DNA from: Spongiactinospora sp. TRM90649 | GTDB lineage: Bacteria; Actinomycetota; Actinomycetes; Streptosporangiales; Streptosporangiaceae | DNA: 64,000 nt | Reading direction: 5' to 3' | Assembly: GCF_029382225.1 (NCBI RefSeq) | Contig: NZ_JARLTC010000008.1 | Coordinates: 248,001-312,000, forward strand | Shown: in pieces, positions 15,668 through 25,081 of the stretch | Numbering within the stretch: the stretch's first letter is position 1 | Layout of the letters: every line of letters begins with the position of its first letter | Made by a program: the position numbers and the translations under genes | The notes under the pieces: model-generated | Databases searched by the model: none | What the model was told of the DNA's origin: nothing | Seen by the model: only the letters and a program-made list of their open reading frames with translations

Positions 15668-16192
15668 CTACGCGCTGCGGTCCAGGGCACGCAGGGAACG
15701 ATCGGTGATGGAGCGGGCGCCGCGGCCGATGGCCACCATGCCCGACTGCACCAGCTCCTTGATCCCGAACGGCTCCAGCACCCGGATGAACGCGCCGAGC
15801 TTGTCGGGTGTGCCGGTGACCTCGATGGTCACCGCGTCCGACACGACGTCGACGCACCGGGCGCGGAAGAGCTGGACGAGTTCCAGCACGTGCGAGCGGG
15901 TCTCCCCGTCGGCGCGCACCTTGATGAGCATGAGCTCGCGCTGCACCGACTGGGAAGTGTCCAGCTCAACGATCTTGAGAACATTGACCAGCTTGTTGAG
16001 CTGCTTGGTCACCTGCTCAAGGGGAAGATCCTCGACGTTGACCACGATGGTCATCCGGGAGATGTCGTCGTGCTCGGTCGGCCCGACCGCGAGAGAGTCG
16101 ATGTTGAAACCCCGGCGGCTGAACAGCGCGGCCACCCGGGCCAGCACGCCCGGCCTGTTCTCCACCAGCACCGAGAGCGTGTGCCTGCTCAT
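15668..16192 (-). CDS. ilvN: Acetolactate synthase small (regulatory) subunit
   Basis: 174 residues. An N-terminal ACT domain (HTLSVLVENRPGVLARVAALFSRRGFNIDSLAVGPTE) binds valine and confers feedback inhibition on IlvB. Residues ~85-165 are the C-terminal ALS small-subunit domain that activates the catalytic subunit (ELMLIKVRADGETRSHVLELVQLFRARCVDV). The ATG at 16192 is chosen because GGAGGA lies about nine bases upstream, inside the end of ilvB; the two genes are four bases apart and translationally linked. A 39-base in-frame extension upstream would lie inside ilvB and is unlikely. Confidence 0.96.
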   Translation of the reverse strand: MSRHTLSVLVENRPGVLARVAALFSRRGFNIDSLAVGPTEHDDISRMTIVVNVEDLPLEQVTKQLNKLVNVLKIVELDTSQSVQRELMLIKVRADGETRSHVLELVQLFRARCVDVVSDAVTIEVTGTPDKLGAFIRVLEPFGIKELVQSGMVAIGRGARSITDRSLRALDRSA

Positions 16193-16196
16193 ATCC

Positions 16197-17942
16197 CTAT
16201 TCCTCCGCGTCCCAGACAGGCGCCATGTCACGGGCCACCTTGATGTCGTCGTTGCTGGTGCCCGCCGCGACCATCGGCCAGACCATGGCGTCCTCGTGGA
16301 CGACGAAGTCGATCACGACGGGCACGTCGTTGATCTCCATGGCCTTCTGGATGGTGGCGTCGACGTCTTCGGCACGCTCGCAACGCAGACCGACACAACC
16401 GTACGCCTCGGCGAGCTTCACGAAGTCCGGAATCCGCTTGGGAGCCTGCAGGCCGGTGTTGGAGTAACGCTTGTCGTAGAAGAGCGTCTGCCACTGGCGG
16501 ACCATGCCCAGGTTACCGTTGTTGATCACGGCGACCTTGATCGGCGCGCCCTCCAGGGCGCAGGTGGCCAGCTCCTGGTTGGTCATCTGGAAGCAGCCGT
16601 CGCCGTCGATGGCCCAGACCACCGACTCGGGGCGGCCCATCTTGGCGCCCATCGCGGCCGGGACGGCGAAGCCCATCGTGCCCGCGCCGCCGGAGTTGAT
16701 GAACGACCCAGGCTTCTCGTAGCCGACGAACTGGGCGGCCCACATCTGGTGCTGCCCGACGCCCGCGACGTAGTAGGCGTCGGGGCCGACCAGCGCGCTC
16801 AGCCGCTCCATCACGAACTGCGGGGCGAGGGTGCCGTCGTGGGGGTCGTCGTAACCGAGGGCGTAGGTGGTCTTGTAGCCGTTGAGCTGGGTCCACCAGG
16901 CGGAGTAGTCGCCGCGGCGGCCGTCGCGGTACTCGTTCTCCACCGCGTTGATCAGCTCGGTGATCACCTCACGGCAGTCGCCCACGATCGGGACGTCGGC
17001 GTGGCGGTTCTTGGAGATCTCCGCCGGGTCGATGTCGGCGTGGACCACCTTGGCGTGCGGGGCGAAGCTGGCGAGCTGGCCGGTCACCCGGTCGTCGAAG
17101 CGGGTGCCCAACGCGATCATCAGGTCGCTGCGCTGCAGCGAGCCCACCGCGGCCACGCTGCCGTGCATGCCCGGCATGCCGAGGTGCTGCGGGTGGCTGT
17201 CGGGGAAGGTGCCCCTGGCCATCAGGGTGGTGATGACCGGGATGCCGGTCAGCTCGGCCAGCCGGAACAGCTCGGCCGACGCCCGCGCCTTGTGCACGCC
17301 GCCGCCGACGTACAGCACCGGACGGCGCGACTCGACGATCAGCTTCGCCGCCTCGCGGATCTGCTTGGAGTGCGGCCGGGTCACCGGCCGGTAGCCGGGG
17401 AGCTGCAGGACCGGCGGCCAAGAGAAGGACATCGTGGCCTGGAGCGCGTCCTTGGAGATGTCGACGAGGACCGGCCCGGGGCGCCCGGTGGAGGCGATAT
17501 GGAACGCCTCGGCGATCGTGCGGGGGATGTCCTCCGCCTCGGTGATCAGGAAGTTGTGCTTGGTGATCGGCATGGTGATGCCCGAGATGTCCGCCTCCTG
17601 GAAGGCGTCCGTGCCGATCAGCGGACTGGCGACCTGCCCGGTGATGGCGACGATCGGCACCGAGTCCATGTAGGCGTCGGCGATCGGGGTGACCAGGTTG
17701 GTCGCGCCCGGACCGCTGGTCGCCATGCAGACGCCGACCTTGCCGGTCGCCTGCGCGTAACCTTCGGCGGCGTGTCCGGCTCCCTGCTCGTGCCTTACGA
17801 GCACATGCCGGACCTTGGTCGAGTCGTACAGCGGATCGTAGGCGGGGAGAACCGCGCCGCCTGGGATCCCGAACACCGTGTCGACTCCGACGTGCTCCAG
17901 CGCCCTCACGAGGGCCTGCGCACCTGTCATCCGTTCGGTCAT
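16197..17942 (-). CDS. ilvB: Acetolactate synthase large (catalytic) subunit
   Basis: 581 residues. ThDP-, FAD- and Mg-dependent enzyme that condenses two pyruvates, or pyruvate and 2-oxobutyrate, in the first common step of valine/leucine/isoleucine synthesis. The N-terminal PYR domain carries the catalytic glutamate in [15 protein letters not shown]. The central domain follows, then the PP domain with [14 protein letters not shown]...[12 protein letters not shown], the ThDP/Mg motif. The ATG at 17942 has AAGGA eight bases upstream and gives the family N-terminus [29 protein letters not shown]. The 5' region carries a leader peptide and attenuator, so expression should follow charged branched-chain tRNA supply. 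Confidence 0.97.
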   Translation of the reverse strand: MTERMTGAQALVRALEHVGVDTVFGIPGGAVLPAYDPLYDSTKVRHVLVRHEQGAGHAAEGYAQATGKVGVCMATSGPGATNLVTPIADAYMDSVPIVAITGQVASPLIGTDAFQEADISGITMPITKHNFLITEAEDIPRTIAEAFHIASTGRPGPVLVDISKDALQATMSFSWPPVLQLPGYRPVTRPHSKQIREAAKLIVESRRPVLYVGGGVHKARASAELFRLAELTGIPVITTLMARGTFPDSHPQHLGMPGMHGSVAAVGSLQRSDLMIALGTRFDDRVTGQLASFAPHAKVVHADIDPAEISKNRHADVPIVGDCREVITELINAVENEYRDGRRGDYSAWWTQLNGYKTTYALGYDDPHDGTLAPQFVMERLSALVGPDAYYVAGVGQHQMWAAQFVGYEKPGSFINSGGAGTMGFAVPAAMGAKMGRPESVVWAIDGDGCFQMTNQELATCALEGAPIKVAVINNGNLGMVRQWQTLFYDKRYSNTGLQAPKRIPDFVKLAEAYGCVGLRCERAEDVDATIQKAMEINDVPVVIDFVVHEDAMVWPMVAAGTSNDDIKVARDMAPVWDAEE

Positions 17943-17990
17943 CGGCTCGTTCCTTGCGTGGCTGAGCATCTTTGGCATGAGTGATCGCAT

Positions 17991-18028
17991 AAAAAACGCC
18001 CCATCCACCGAGTGGCGGAGCTGGGGCG
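17991..18028 (-). terminator. ilvB attenuator terminator
   Basis: Stem CGCCCC/GGGGCG with an inner CCAC/GTGG, followed on the transcribed strand by six T residues. A Rho-independent terminator with a U-tract is unusual in this genome, and this one lies between the leader peptide and ilvB. Confidence 0.85.
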
Positions 18029-18066
18029 GCGCGCAGGTCGAAGTGCTTCGCTAGTGGCCTGCGCGC
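18029..18066 (-). promoter_or_regulatory. ilvB leader pause/antiterminator stem
   Basis: Perfect 9-bp stem GCGCGCAGG (18029-18037) with CCTGCGCGC (18058-18066), enclosing the leader stop codon. A competing pairing exists in the transcript between CTTCGCT within the leader codons and AGCGAAG just after the stop, the kind of mutually exclusive stem used in attenuation. Confidence 0.65.
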
Positions 18067-18101
18067 CAGCGAAGTACTACGAGAATGTTCCTGCGAAGCA
18101 T
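18051..18101 (-). CDS. ilvBNC leader peptide
   Basis: 16-residue peptide MLRRNILVVLRWRAGH. The run I-L-V-V-L is encoded ATT CTC GTA GTA CTT, using codons that are rare in this genome. Ribosome stalling there when branched-chain tRNAs are uncharged would change downstream RNA pairing and prevent the terminator at 17991-18028. The start ATG lies seven bases after the -10 box, so translation is probably leaderless. This is the arrangement established for ilv operons in other actinobacteria. Confidence 0.8.
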   Translation of the reverse strand: MLRRNILVVLRWRAGH

Positions 18102-18108
18102 GCCAACT

Positions 18109-18139
18109 ACCATAGCCGCTCCCGCGACCAGAATGTCAA
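18109..18139 (-). promoter_or_regulatory. ilvBNC promoter
   Basis: Consensus -35 TTGACA (18139-18134) and -10 TATGGT (18114-18109) with a 19-base spacer (18 if CTATGG is used). The predicted transcription start falls at or next to the leader peptide ATG. Confidence 0.75.
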
Positions 18140-18143
18140 CTTA

Positions 18144-18161
18144 GTGGGACAGTTGTCTCAC
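18144..18161. promoter_or_regulatory. Near-palindromic operator upstream of the ilvB -35 box
   Basis: GTGGGACAGTTGTCTCAC is an 18-bp dyad with a GTG-N-GACA / TGTC-N-CAC core, four bases from the -35 hexamer. Similar half-sites occur at 3872-3887. Candidate site for an IclR-type (NdgR-like) regulator; this is an inference. Confidence 0.45.
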
Positions 18162-18182
18162 CATTCGGACCGGTGTTTCATT

Positions 18183-20864
18183 TCACGCCGTGCTCTGCAG
18201 GCTGGTGCGGATCAGCGAGGCCACTCCCCTGGCCGCCATCGGGCGCGCCACCAGGTAGCCCTGGCCCCGGGTGCAGCCCATCTCACGGAGCAGTTCGAGC
18301 TGCTCGGGACGCTCGATGCCCTCGGCCACCACGATCAGCCCGAGGTCGTGGCCCAGCCGCACGATGGTGCGGGTCAGCAGGCTGAGCGTGTCGTCGCGGC
18401 CGAGCCCGGAGACGAACGACGGATCGATCTTGATCATGTCCACGGGGAGCTGCCGCAGGTACGCCAGGGAGGCGTATCCGGTGCCGAAGTCGTCGATCGC
18501 CAGGCGCACGCCCAGCTCGCGCAGCTCCGACAGCCGGGTGATGGTCTCCTCGGCGTCCTCGACCAGCATCTCCTCGATCACTTCGAGGGTGAGCGCGCTC
18601 GGCGGCAGCCCGCTCTCGGCCAGCGCCTCCGAGACCGTCTCCACGAACCGGGGCGCGGTGATCTGCCGGGCGGACAGGTTCACCGACAGGCCGATGTCCC
18701 ACGACGACGCGCGCCAGGCGGCCACCTCGCGGCACGACTCGCGGAGGATCCACTCGCTCAGCGGCACGATCAGCCCGGTGTCCTCGGCGGGGCCGAGGAA
18801 CTGCTCAGGCGGCACGAACGTGCTGCCCCGCCACCAGCGCACCAGCGCCTCGACGGCGGTGACGCGGGAGGTCGCCAGGTCCACGATCGGCTGGTACTCC
18901 ACCGCGAACTGCCGGTCGAGCAGCGCCCGCTGCAGGTCGGCGGCGAGTTCCAGACGGCGGACCACGTCGGCGTGCATGTGCGCGGCGAACACCTCCACCC
19001 GGCGCCCGCCCTGTTCCTTGGCCCGCGCCATGGCGACGTCGGCGTTGCGGATCAGGTCGGCGGACGGCACGCCGTCCTCGGCGAAGGCCACGCCGACGCT
19101 CCCGGTCAGCGCGATGTCGCGGTCGGCGACCCGGAACGGCTCCTGCGACACCGCACGCACCAGCCGCTCCGCCAGATCGACCACCGCCTGCGCCTCCAGG
19201 TTCGACTCGACCAGCACCGCGAACTCGTCGCCGCCCCAGCGGGCCAGCGTGTCGTCGGAGCGGACGGCCGAGCGCAGCCGCCGCGCGGCCTGCCCGAGCA
19301 GGTAGTCGCCGCTTGCGTGGCCGACCGAGTCGTTGACCGCGGTGAAGCCGTCGAGGTCCAGGAAGATCACCGCGCTGCGCCCGGTGGAGCGCCCCGCGAG
19401 CACCTCCCGGGTGCGTTCCTCGAAGTAGGCGCGGTTGGGCAGGCCGGTCACGCCGTCGTGGAAGGTCAGGTGCGCGACCTGGTTGCGCAGCGCCTCCTGG
19501 TCGCTGATGTCGCGCGCGCTGATCATCAGCAGGTCTTCGCCGCGCAGGTGGCGGGTGGCGACCGACTCGGTCGGCCGCCAGGTGCCGTCGGCGGCGCGCA
19601 CCCGGCAGGCGATCAGGCAGGCGTCGCTCTGCTCGGGGGGGTCGTCGTCGAGTTCGAGGTCGCGCAGCGCGGCGCGGATGGCCGGGGCGTCCTCCGGGTG
19701 GATGTAGTCGAAGATCGAGCCGCCCAGGAGATCGGCGGGCCGGTAGCCGTACACGGTCTCTACCGCGTCGCCGATCTCGCTGATCACGCCCTCGTGGTCG
19801 CAGAGCAGCACCACGTCGCCGGTGCTCTCGGCCAGCTCGCGCAGTTGCCGTTCGCCCAGCCGGACCAGCCTGCGCAGCCGCGCGCCCTCGGCGAGCAGCA
19901 CGAACAGGCGCAGCAGCAGCACCAGCACCACGGAGGCGATCACCGTGGAGATCAGCGGGACGGGCGCCTCCACCCCGCCGCGGATCACGTCGGAGAGCAC
20001 GAAGCCGGTGGCCAGCGCGACCAGGGTGAGCGGCGCCCCGGCGACCAGCCCGGCCACCACCGGACCGGCGGTGGCCCGCACGCCGTCGTTGTCGCCCTCG
20101 GGGTCGGGGACGGCCTCGGGGTCGGGCGCGGCCAGGGCATCGACCGAGCGCACCCGGCCGCCGCTCCACGGGGCCGCGGCCAGCAGCAGGAACGCCACCG
20201 GCGCGAGCCACACCGCGGCGATCGGCGGGTCCTCCCCCGCGAGCCTGGCCACGCCGGTGGCCAGCTCGCCGCCGGTGGTCGCGGCCAGCACGGCCAGACC
20301 GGCCAGCCCGACGGGCCAGCCGGGGGCGCGGGCCGCGACCACGGCGGGACCGACCGCGCACGCCGCGACCAGGCACACCATGGGCGCCAGCAACGGCACG
20401 ACGAACGCCGACGAGTCGTCGATCTCGCGGTAGACCGGCCCGAGCACGACCACCCAGGCGAGCACGAACAACGACGCGGCGCACAGGTAGGAGTCGGTGA
20501 TGTAGCGCAGCAGCGCGTGCCCCTGCGGCCGGGCGCCTGCGGCCAGCCAGGCCCCGCCCGCGAGCAGCACCGTGCCCACGAGTACGGGTAGATCGGCGAA
20601 CGTGACGGCGAAGGCCACGTCGTCGGCGACCGGCCGCAGGCCGACGCCGATCAGCCAGGCGAGCGCGCCGGCGGCCAGCCAGCGCCAGGCCGCCACCGCG
20701 CCGCGGCGAGGGGCGATCCGCCCGGCGGCCACCACGAGCGAGACCACGGCCAGCAGCGCGGCCGTGACGCCGGCGGCGGCCCCGACGACCACCGCGGACG
20801 CGCCGGTCGCGAGCGCGGCCGCGAATCCCGCCGCACCCGCCACAGCGGCTGAGGTGAGCGGCAC
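18183..20864 (-). CDS. Membrane GGDEF-EAL protein (dual cyclic-di-GMP synthase/phosphodiesterase)
   Basis: 893 residues from GTG 20864. Residues ~1-330 hold about nine or ten hydrophobic segments, a membrane sensor region without a recognised name. A PAS domain follows (~350-465: ELAESTGDVVLLCDHEGVISEIGDAVETVYGY), then GGDEF (~475-640) with an intact WGGDEF active site, and EAL (~650-890) with VEALVRW, NLSARQI, DDFGTGY, KIDPSF and VVAEGIE. Both catalytic sites look intact, so it could make and degrade cyclic-di-GMP, which controls development in filamentous actinomycetes. DNA upstream of the GTG has non-coding base use, so longer starts are unlikely. Confidence 0.85.
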   Translation of the reverse strand: MPLTSAAVAGAAGFAAALATGASAVVVGAAAGVTAALLAVVSLVVAAGRIAPRRGAVAAWRWLAAGALAWLIGVGLRPVADDVAFAVTFADLPVLVGTVLLAGGAWLAAGARPQGHALLRYITDSYLCAASLFVLAWVVVLGPVYREIDDSSAFVVPLLAPMVCLVAACAVGPAVVAARAPGWPVGLAGLAVLAATTGGELATGVARLAGEDPPIAAVWLAPVAFLLLAAAPWSGGRVRSVDALAAPDPEAVPDPEGDNDGVRATAGPVVAGLVAGAPLTLVALATGFVLSDVIRGGVEAPVPLISTVIASVVLVLLLRLFVLLAEGARLRRLVRLGERQLRELAESTGDVVLLCDHEGVISEIGDAVETVYGYRPADLLGGSIFDYIHPEDAPAIRAALRDLELDDDPPEQSDACLIACRVRAADGTWRPTESVATRHLRGEDLLMISARDISDQEALRNQVAHLTFHDGVTGLPNRAYFEERTREVLAGRSTGRSAVIFLDLDGFTAVNDSVGHASGDYLLGQAARRLRSAVRSDDTLARWGGDEFAVLVESNLEAQAVVDLAERLVRAVSQEPFRVADRDIALTGSVGVAFAEDGVPSADLIRNADVAMARAKEQGGRRVEVFAAHMHADVVRRLELAADLQRALLDRQFAVEYQPIVDLATSRVTAVEALVRWWRGSTFVPPEQFLGPAEDTGLIVPLSEWILRESCREVAAWRASSWDIGLSVNLSARQITAPRFVETVSEALAESGLPPSALTLEVIEEMLVEDAEETITRLSELRELGVRLAIDDFGTGYASLAYLRQLPVDMIKIDPSFVSGLGRDDTLSLLTRTIVRLGHDLGLIVVAEGIERPEQLELLREMGCTRGQGYLVARPMAARGVASLIRTSLQSTA

Positions 20865-21261
20865 CCGTGGATCTCGCCAGCGGCTCAAGGTTCCTGCCAA
20901 TCCGAATGTGTTCCGAATGTGTTCCGCGTGTATGGAGTCTGGTCGGCTGCGTTCGGCTGTTTCCGGTCGGTCAGCTCGGCCGGCCTGTCGCGGGGCGCTC
21001 GCCGTCGAACACGCCACGACAACTCATCGACAGTGTGTGCGCTCCCGCCGACGCGGGACGCGACAACCGTTCAGTTGTCACCGATCTGATAACCAGCCCG
21101 GCCGACCGGTCGTCGTCGCGTCGCCCTGCCGCGACGCGTGTGACACCGCGGGCGGCTTCACTACGCTGCTTACTGACTTTCAAGGCCACGGTACGCATTC
21201 CAGGTCACGAGGCAGCCACGGTCCGGAATCCATTCTCAGCCGAGAGCGCCCCGATTCCCAT
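20865..21261. other. Intergenic region without a gene
   Basis: About 400 bases of lower GC. An 11-base direct repeat (CGAATGTGTTC) occurs twice in tandem near 20902-20924, upstream of the GGDEF-EAL gene on its coding strand, and may be a regulator site. I found no ORF with coding-type third-position GC and no RNA gene. Confidence 0.5.
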
Positions 21262-22197
21262 TCAGTACGCGCCGGTGATCACGTTGACCGGTCTTTCGCC
21301 CGCCGCATACCGTGCGACCTGCGCGTACACGAGATCTTTCACCCTGCGCAGCGAGGCGGGCGTGCTGCCCGCGACGTGCGGGGTGATGAACACGCCAGGC
21401 GCGGACCACAGCGGGTGGCCGCGCGGCAGTGGTTCCGGCTCGGTCACGTCGAGTGCGGCGCGCAGCCGTCCGGATCTCAGCTCGGCCAGCAGCGCGCCGG
21501 TGTCCACGACCGGGCCCCGCGCCGCGTTGACGAGCAGCGCGCCGTCGCGCATCCGGGCGAGGAACGCCGCGTCCACCATCGCGGCGGTCGCGGGCGTCGA
21601 GGGCACCAGCAGCACCACGACGTCCGCCCGGGGCACCAGCCGGGGCAGTTCGGCCTCGCCGTGCACCGGAACCGGCTCGCCGCCGGGCCCGGCCATCTCG
21701 CGCGGCGTCCGCGCCACGCGGATCAGCTCGACCTCGAATCCGGCCAGCCGTCGTTCCAGGGCCGCGCCGATCGAGCCGTAGCCGACGATCAGCACGGTGG
21801 AGTCGGCCAGCGTCCCGGTGTGGTGGTAGGTCCATTCCCCCGCGCGCTGCGCGACGGCGAAGCCGGGGAACTCCCGCAGTACGGCGAGCATCGCCCCGAC
21901 CGCCCACTCGGCCGTCCCCGCGTCGTGCGCGCCCCTGGCGTTGCACAGCAGCACACCGTCCGGGATGTGCGGCAGGTACGGCTCGACGCCCGCAGAGACG
22001 GTCTGGACCATCCGGAGCTTGGGCATCGCGGCGAACATGCCGGGGATGTCGGCGAGCGCGATCAGCGGCGGCACCAGCACCTCGACCTCTTCCGCCCCTG
22101 GCGGCATCGGGTCTCGGCCGTCGTGGACCCTGCACTCCACGCCGGGGATGTCCGTCACTGCTTCGGCTATCTCCACCGAAGGCACCCAGATCATCAT
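21262..22197 (-). CDS. D-isomer-specific 2-hydroxyacid dehydrogenase family protein
   Basis: 311 residues. Catalytic-domain halves flank an NAD(P)-binding domain with VLIVGYGSIGAALERRLAGFEVELIRVAR (about residues 135-165). The active-site order is Arg in NAARGPVVDTGALLAELRSG, Glu in LDVTEPEPLPRGHPLW and His in VFITPHVAGST. It reduces or oxidises 2-oxo/2-hydroxy acids; glyoxylate/hydroxypyruvate-type substrates are typical of short members, but the exact one is unknown. No ACT domain, unlike SerA. Two ATGs (22197, 22194) start the frame; TATGGT lies seven bases before the first, suggesting a leaderless transcript from 22197. Confidence 0.88.
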   Translation of the reverse strand: MMIWVPSVEIAEAVTDIPGVECRVHDGRDPMPPGAEEVEVLVPPLIALADIPGMFAAMPKLRMVQTVSAGVEPYLPHIPDGVLLCNARGAHDAGTAEWAVGAMLAVLREFPGFAVAQRAGEWTYHHTGTLADSTVLIVGYGSIGAALERRLAGFEVELIRVARTPREMAGPGGEPVPVHGEAELPRLVPRADVVVLLVPSTPATAAMVDAAFLARMRDGALLVNAARGPVVDTGALLAELRSGRLRAALDVTEPEPLPRGHPLWSAPGVFITPHVAGSTPASLRRVKDLVYAQVARYAAGERPVNVITGAY

Positions 22198-22299
22198 GAG
22201 GCACACCATAGCCGTGCGATACGGCGTCGTGGTCGCATAACCTGAGCAGCTCTCAGATGTCGGGATCCGAAGACCACTCCTCCGCGCGGCCAGGAACGC

Positions 22300-22884
22300 T
22301 CAGCGGGGACGGGCGGCCAGCACGCCGAGCAGGCGCTCGATGCGATCCAGGCGTGCCTCCAGCCCGGCGATGTCACCGGACGACGCACTCTCCTCCTCCG
22401 GCCGCAGCCGGACCAGGACCGCGCCGCCGGGCTCCAGGGTGACGTTCGTGGTGTCGCGCACGTGACCGCCGCCCTGCTTCTTGATCGCCACCTCCAGGTC
22501 GGCGAGCCGCAGCCCGAGCCGCTGCACCGCGTCGATGTCGTAGTGGCCGTTGCGGGCGAGCGTCGTGGCCTGGCCCTCCAGCAGCCCGGCCAGCCGGTCC
22601 CATCTGGCCGCCGCCCGCGCCAGCGCCGTGTTGGCCGCCAGCAGGACCGCCGCCCCGAAGATCGCGCCGGTCACCGAGTTGTCGTTGCCGATGATGGCGT
22701 TCTGCACCACGTTCGACAGCAGCAGCATCACGACCAGGTCGAGGTTGTTGAGCTGGGCGAGATCGCGCTTGCCGACGACCCGGAGGAGGAACACGATGCA
22801 CAGGTAGACCACGATGGTGCGGATCGCCTTCTCCGCCAGCGGAATGCCACTGACCACCATGTCGGCCCACATGTCGGCCCGCAT
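22300..22884 (-). CDS. DUF421 (YetF-like) membrane protein
   Basis: 194 residues. Two or three N-terminal membrane helices (AIRTIVVYLCIVFLLRVVG; LDLVVMLLLSNVVQNAIIG; AIFGAAVLLAANTALA) with the family motif GKRDLAQLNNLDLVVMLLLSN. The cytosolic DUF421 domain (~95-160) follows, including LEGQATTLARNGHYD. The C-terminal ~25 residues form a short coiled coil (DIAGLEARLDRIERLLGVLAAR). DUF421 proteins are linked to membrane and spore functions in Bacillus, but the mechanism is unknown. The ATG at 22884 has GGAGGAG about seven bases upstream; an in-frame start at 22932 lacks one. Confidence 0.88.
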   Translation of the reverse strand: MRADMWADMVVSGIPLAEKAIRTIVVYLCIVFLLRVVGKRDLAQLNNLDLVVMLLLSNVVQNAIIGNDNSVTGAIFGAAVLLAANTALARAAARWDRLAGLLEGQATTLARNGHYDIDAVQRLGLRLADLEVAIKKQGGGHVRDTTNVTLEPGGAVLVRLRPEEESASSGDIAGLEARLDRIERLLGVLAARPR

Positions 22885-22989
22885 CGCCTCGCTCCTCCCC
22901 CGGGCGACGTGGACATGTCGCCGTGTCCGCATGCCTACCCCGCCCCGGCCCCCGTCAAGGTTCGTACGGCGAGGCGGCGCGGGCCCGCG

Positions 22990-23757
22990 TCAGCTCAGCC
23001 GGGCCCTCGCGTAGGCGGCCATGGCATCGCGCTGGTACTCCGCGAGACCCGCCGCGATCTGCTCGTACGCCTGCCGGAACCACTCGTCCTCGGCCTGCAT
23101 CTCGCCGAACCGGGTGTACTCCTCCACGCTGGGCGTCCAGGACCGCGACAGCGCCGCGTAGTGACCGTCGAGCTCGGCGAAAACCGCGGGGTCGTCCACC
23201 GGGGTGCCCGCCACCATCAGCTCCGCCATCCGGATCATGGCCGCGGTCGCCTCCCGCTGCATCCGCTCCATCTCCTCCGGCGAGGCGGACTCCACCAGGT
23301 CGCGCTGCCCGGCGTTCGCCCAGTGCTCGCCGTACCGCTCGGTGGCCTCCTCGGCGTAGCGGGCGCCGTCGATTCCGCTGAACAGGTTCTCCGGTCGTTC
23401 GATCTTCCGCATGGATCCCTTCTCCTTGCTCTCCTGAAGCTCGCTGATGGTGTGCTCGACCCGGGCGATGACCGTCGCGAGGTGGTCGCGCCGGGCGAGC
23501 AGCCGTTCACGGTGGTCGCGCAGCGCCTCGATCGGGTCGGTGTGCCGGCCCATGATCCCCGCGATCTCCGAGAGGCCCATGCCCAGCTCGCGCAGCACGA
23601 GGATGCGCTGCAGGCGGAGCAACTGGTCCTCCTCGTAGAAGCGGTAGCCGTTCTCGCCGATCCACGCGGGCTCCAGCAGCCCGACCTCGTGGTAGTGGCG
23701 CAGCGTCCGGGACGTCACCCCCGACATCCGCGCGACCTGTGCGATCGACCACCCCAC
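22990..23757 (-). CDS. MerR-family regulator with TipAS antibiotic-recognition domain
   Basis: 255 residues. N-terminal MerR winged helix-turn-helix (WSIAQVARMSGVTSRTLRHYHEVGLLEPAWIGENGYRFY), a long dimerisation helix (~75-115), and a C-terminal TipAS-like domain (~140-250: ARYAEEATERYGEHWANAGQRDL, then WFRQAYEQIAAGLAEYQRDAM). TipA proteins bind thiopeptide and other cyclic antibiotics and activate transcription. The M that starts the TipAS half in TipAL/TipAS pairs has a counterpart (GSMRKIERPENLF), so a short isoform is possible. The GTG at 23757 has AAGGAG six bases upstream. No obvious target gene is adjacent; autoregulation is likely. Confidence 0.9.
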   Translation of the reverse strand: MGWSIAQVARMSGVTSRTLRHYHEVGLLEPAWIGENGYRFYEEDQLLRLQRILVLRELGMGLSEIAGIMGRHTDPIEALRDHRERLLARRDHLATVIARVEHTISELQESKEKGSMRKIERPENLFSGIDGARYAEEATERYGEHWANAGQRDLVESASPEEMERMQREATAAMIRMAELMVAGTPVDDPAVFAELDGHYAALSRSWTPSVEEYTRFGEMQAEDEWFRQAYEQIAAGLAEYQRDAMAAYARARLS

Positions 23758-23943
23758 GCCATGCTCCTTTCCGTAATGTCCTGCCGTCCTGTCTCCGACC
23801 GTAGGAGTTGACGCAGCGGAAAGGTCAATCCCGGCGGCTGATCCTCACGGGAACCTGCCCGGCGCGGTAGACGTAGAAGGGGGACCGGGTTCCCGCACCT
23901 CGGGTATGACCTGGGCGAATGATGCGAGCTTGGAGGTACCCCG

Positions 23944-25062
23944 ATGACCGTTGGCATGCGTGCCGCGGTGGCCGTGGCCACCGTGGCGTTGGCGGGGGCG
24001 TGTTCGGCCGCCCCGGCGGAACAGGTGGGAACGGGCAGGACACCGTCTCCACCCGCGTCGCCGAGCTCACCCGCGGAGAGCCCGCGGGCGTCGCCGGGCG
24101 AGGTGAAGACCCTCGTCGGCGGGCTGGCCGTGCCGTGGGCGATCGCGTTCCTGCCCGATGGCGACGCCCTGGTGACCGAACGAGACTCGGCGCGGCTGCT
24201 GCGGGTGACGCCGCGGGGCGAGGTGAAGCCGCTGGGCACGATCGAGGACGTCTCCGCCTCCGGGGAGGGCGGCTTGATGGGCGTGGCGGTCTCGCCCGGG
24301 TTCGCGGCCGACGGCTACGTGTTCGCCTATTTCACCGCCGCCGAGGACAACCGGATCGTCCGCTACCGGCTGAGCGGCGACTCGCTCTCCGACCGCAAGG
24401 TGATCCTGTCCGGCATCCCCAAGGGCGGCATCCACAACGGCGGACGCCTGGCGTTCGGCCCCGACAAGCAGCTCTACGCCACGACGGGCGAGGTCGGCGA
24501 CCGTCCGCTGGCCCAGGACCGGGCCTCGCTCGCCGGGAAGATCCTGCGGATGACCGTGGACGGGCGTCCCGCCCCCGGCAACCCGTTCGAGGGCTCGGTG
24601 GTCTGGAGCTACGGGCACCGCAACGTCCAGGGCCTCGCCTGGGATCCGGACGGCCGGCTGTTCGCGACCGAGTTCGGCGCCAACACCTTCGACGAGGTCA
24701 ACCTGATCCGCAAGGGCGCCAACTACGGCTGGCCGGAGGTCGAGGGCGTCGGCGGGCAGGACCGGTTCGTGGACCCGGTGCTGACCTGGTCGACCTCCGA
24801 GGCGTCTCCGTCCGGGCTGGCCTACGCGGACGGCTCGCTGTGGGCGGGGGCGCTGCGCGGGCAGCGGCTGTGGCAGATCCCGGTCGCGTCCGACGGCACG
24901 ATGGGCAAGCCGATGGCCCGCTTCGACGGGGAGTACGGCAGGCTGCGCGCGGTCGCCGCCGCCCCGGACGGCTCGCTGTGGATCGGCACCAGCAACAAGG
25001 ACGGCAGGGGCTCACCCGCCGGAGACGACGACCGAATCCTGGTCGTTCCCACCGCGGGCTGA
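23944..25062 (+). CDS. Lipoprotein of the glucose/sorbosone dehydrogenase family (LppZ-like)
   Basis: 372 residues. Lipoprotein signal with lipobox LAGAC (Cys20), then a Pro/Ser-rich spacer to about residue 50. The rest is a six-bladed beta-propeller like PQQ-dependent sugar dehydrogenases: VPWAIAFLPDGDALVTERDSARLL, GLMGVAVSPGFAADGYVF, HNGGRLAFGPDKQLYATTG, YGHRNVQGLAWDPDGRLFATEFG. The catalytic histidine is retained in the HNGG block. The oxidised substrate is unknown. In Mycobacterium tuberculosis lppZ lies between ilvB and gatB, as here, so this is probably its orthologue. GGAGG lies seven bases before the ATG. Confidence 0.85.
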   Translation: MTVGMRAAVAVATVALAGACSAAPAEQVGTGRTPSPPASPSSPAESPRASPGEVKTLVGGLAVPWAIAFLPDGDALVTERDSARLLRVTPRGEVKPLGTIEDVSASGEGGLMGVAVSPGFAADGYVFAYFTAAEDNRIVRYRLSGDSLSDRKVILSGIPKGGIHNGGRLAFGPDKQLYATTGEVGDRPLAQDRASLAGKILRMTVDGRPAPGNPFEGSVVWSYGHRNVQGLAWDPDGRLFATEFGANTFDEVNLIRKGANYGWPEVEGVGGQDRFVDPVLTWSTSEASPSGLAYADGSLWAGALRGQRLWQIPVASDGTMGKPMARFDGEYGRLRAVAAAPDGSLWIGTSNKDGRGSPAGDDDRILVVPTAG

Positions 25063-25081
25063 CCGGAGCGCCGGACGGACC

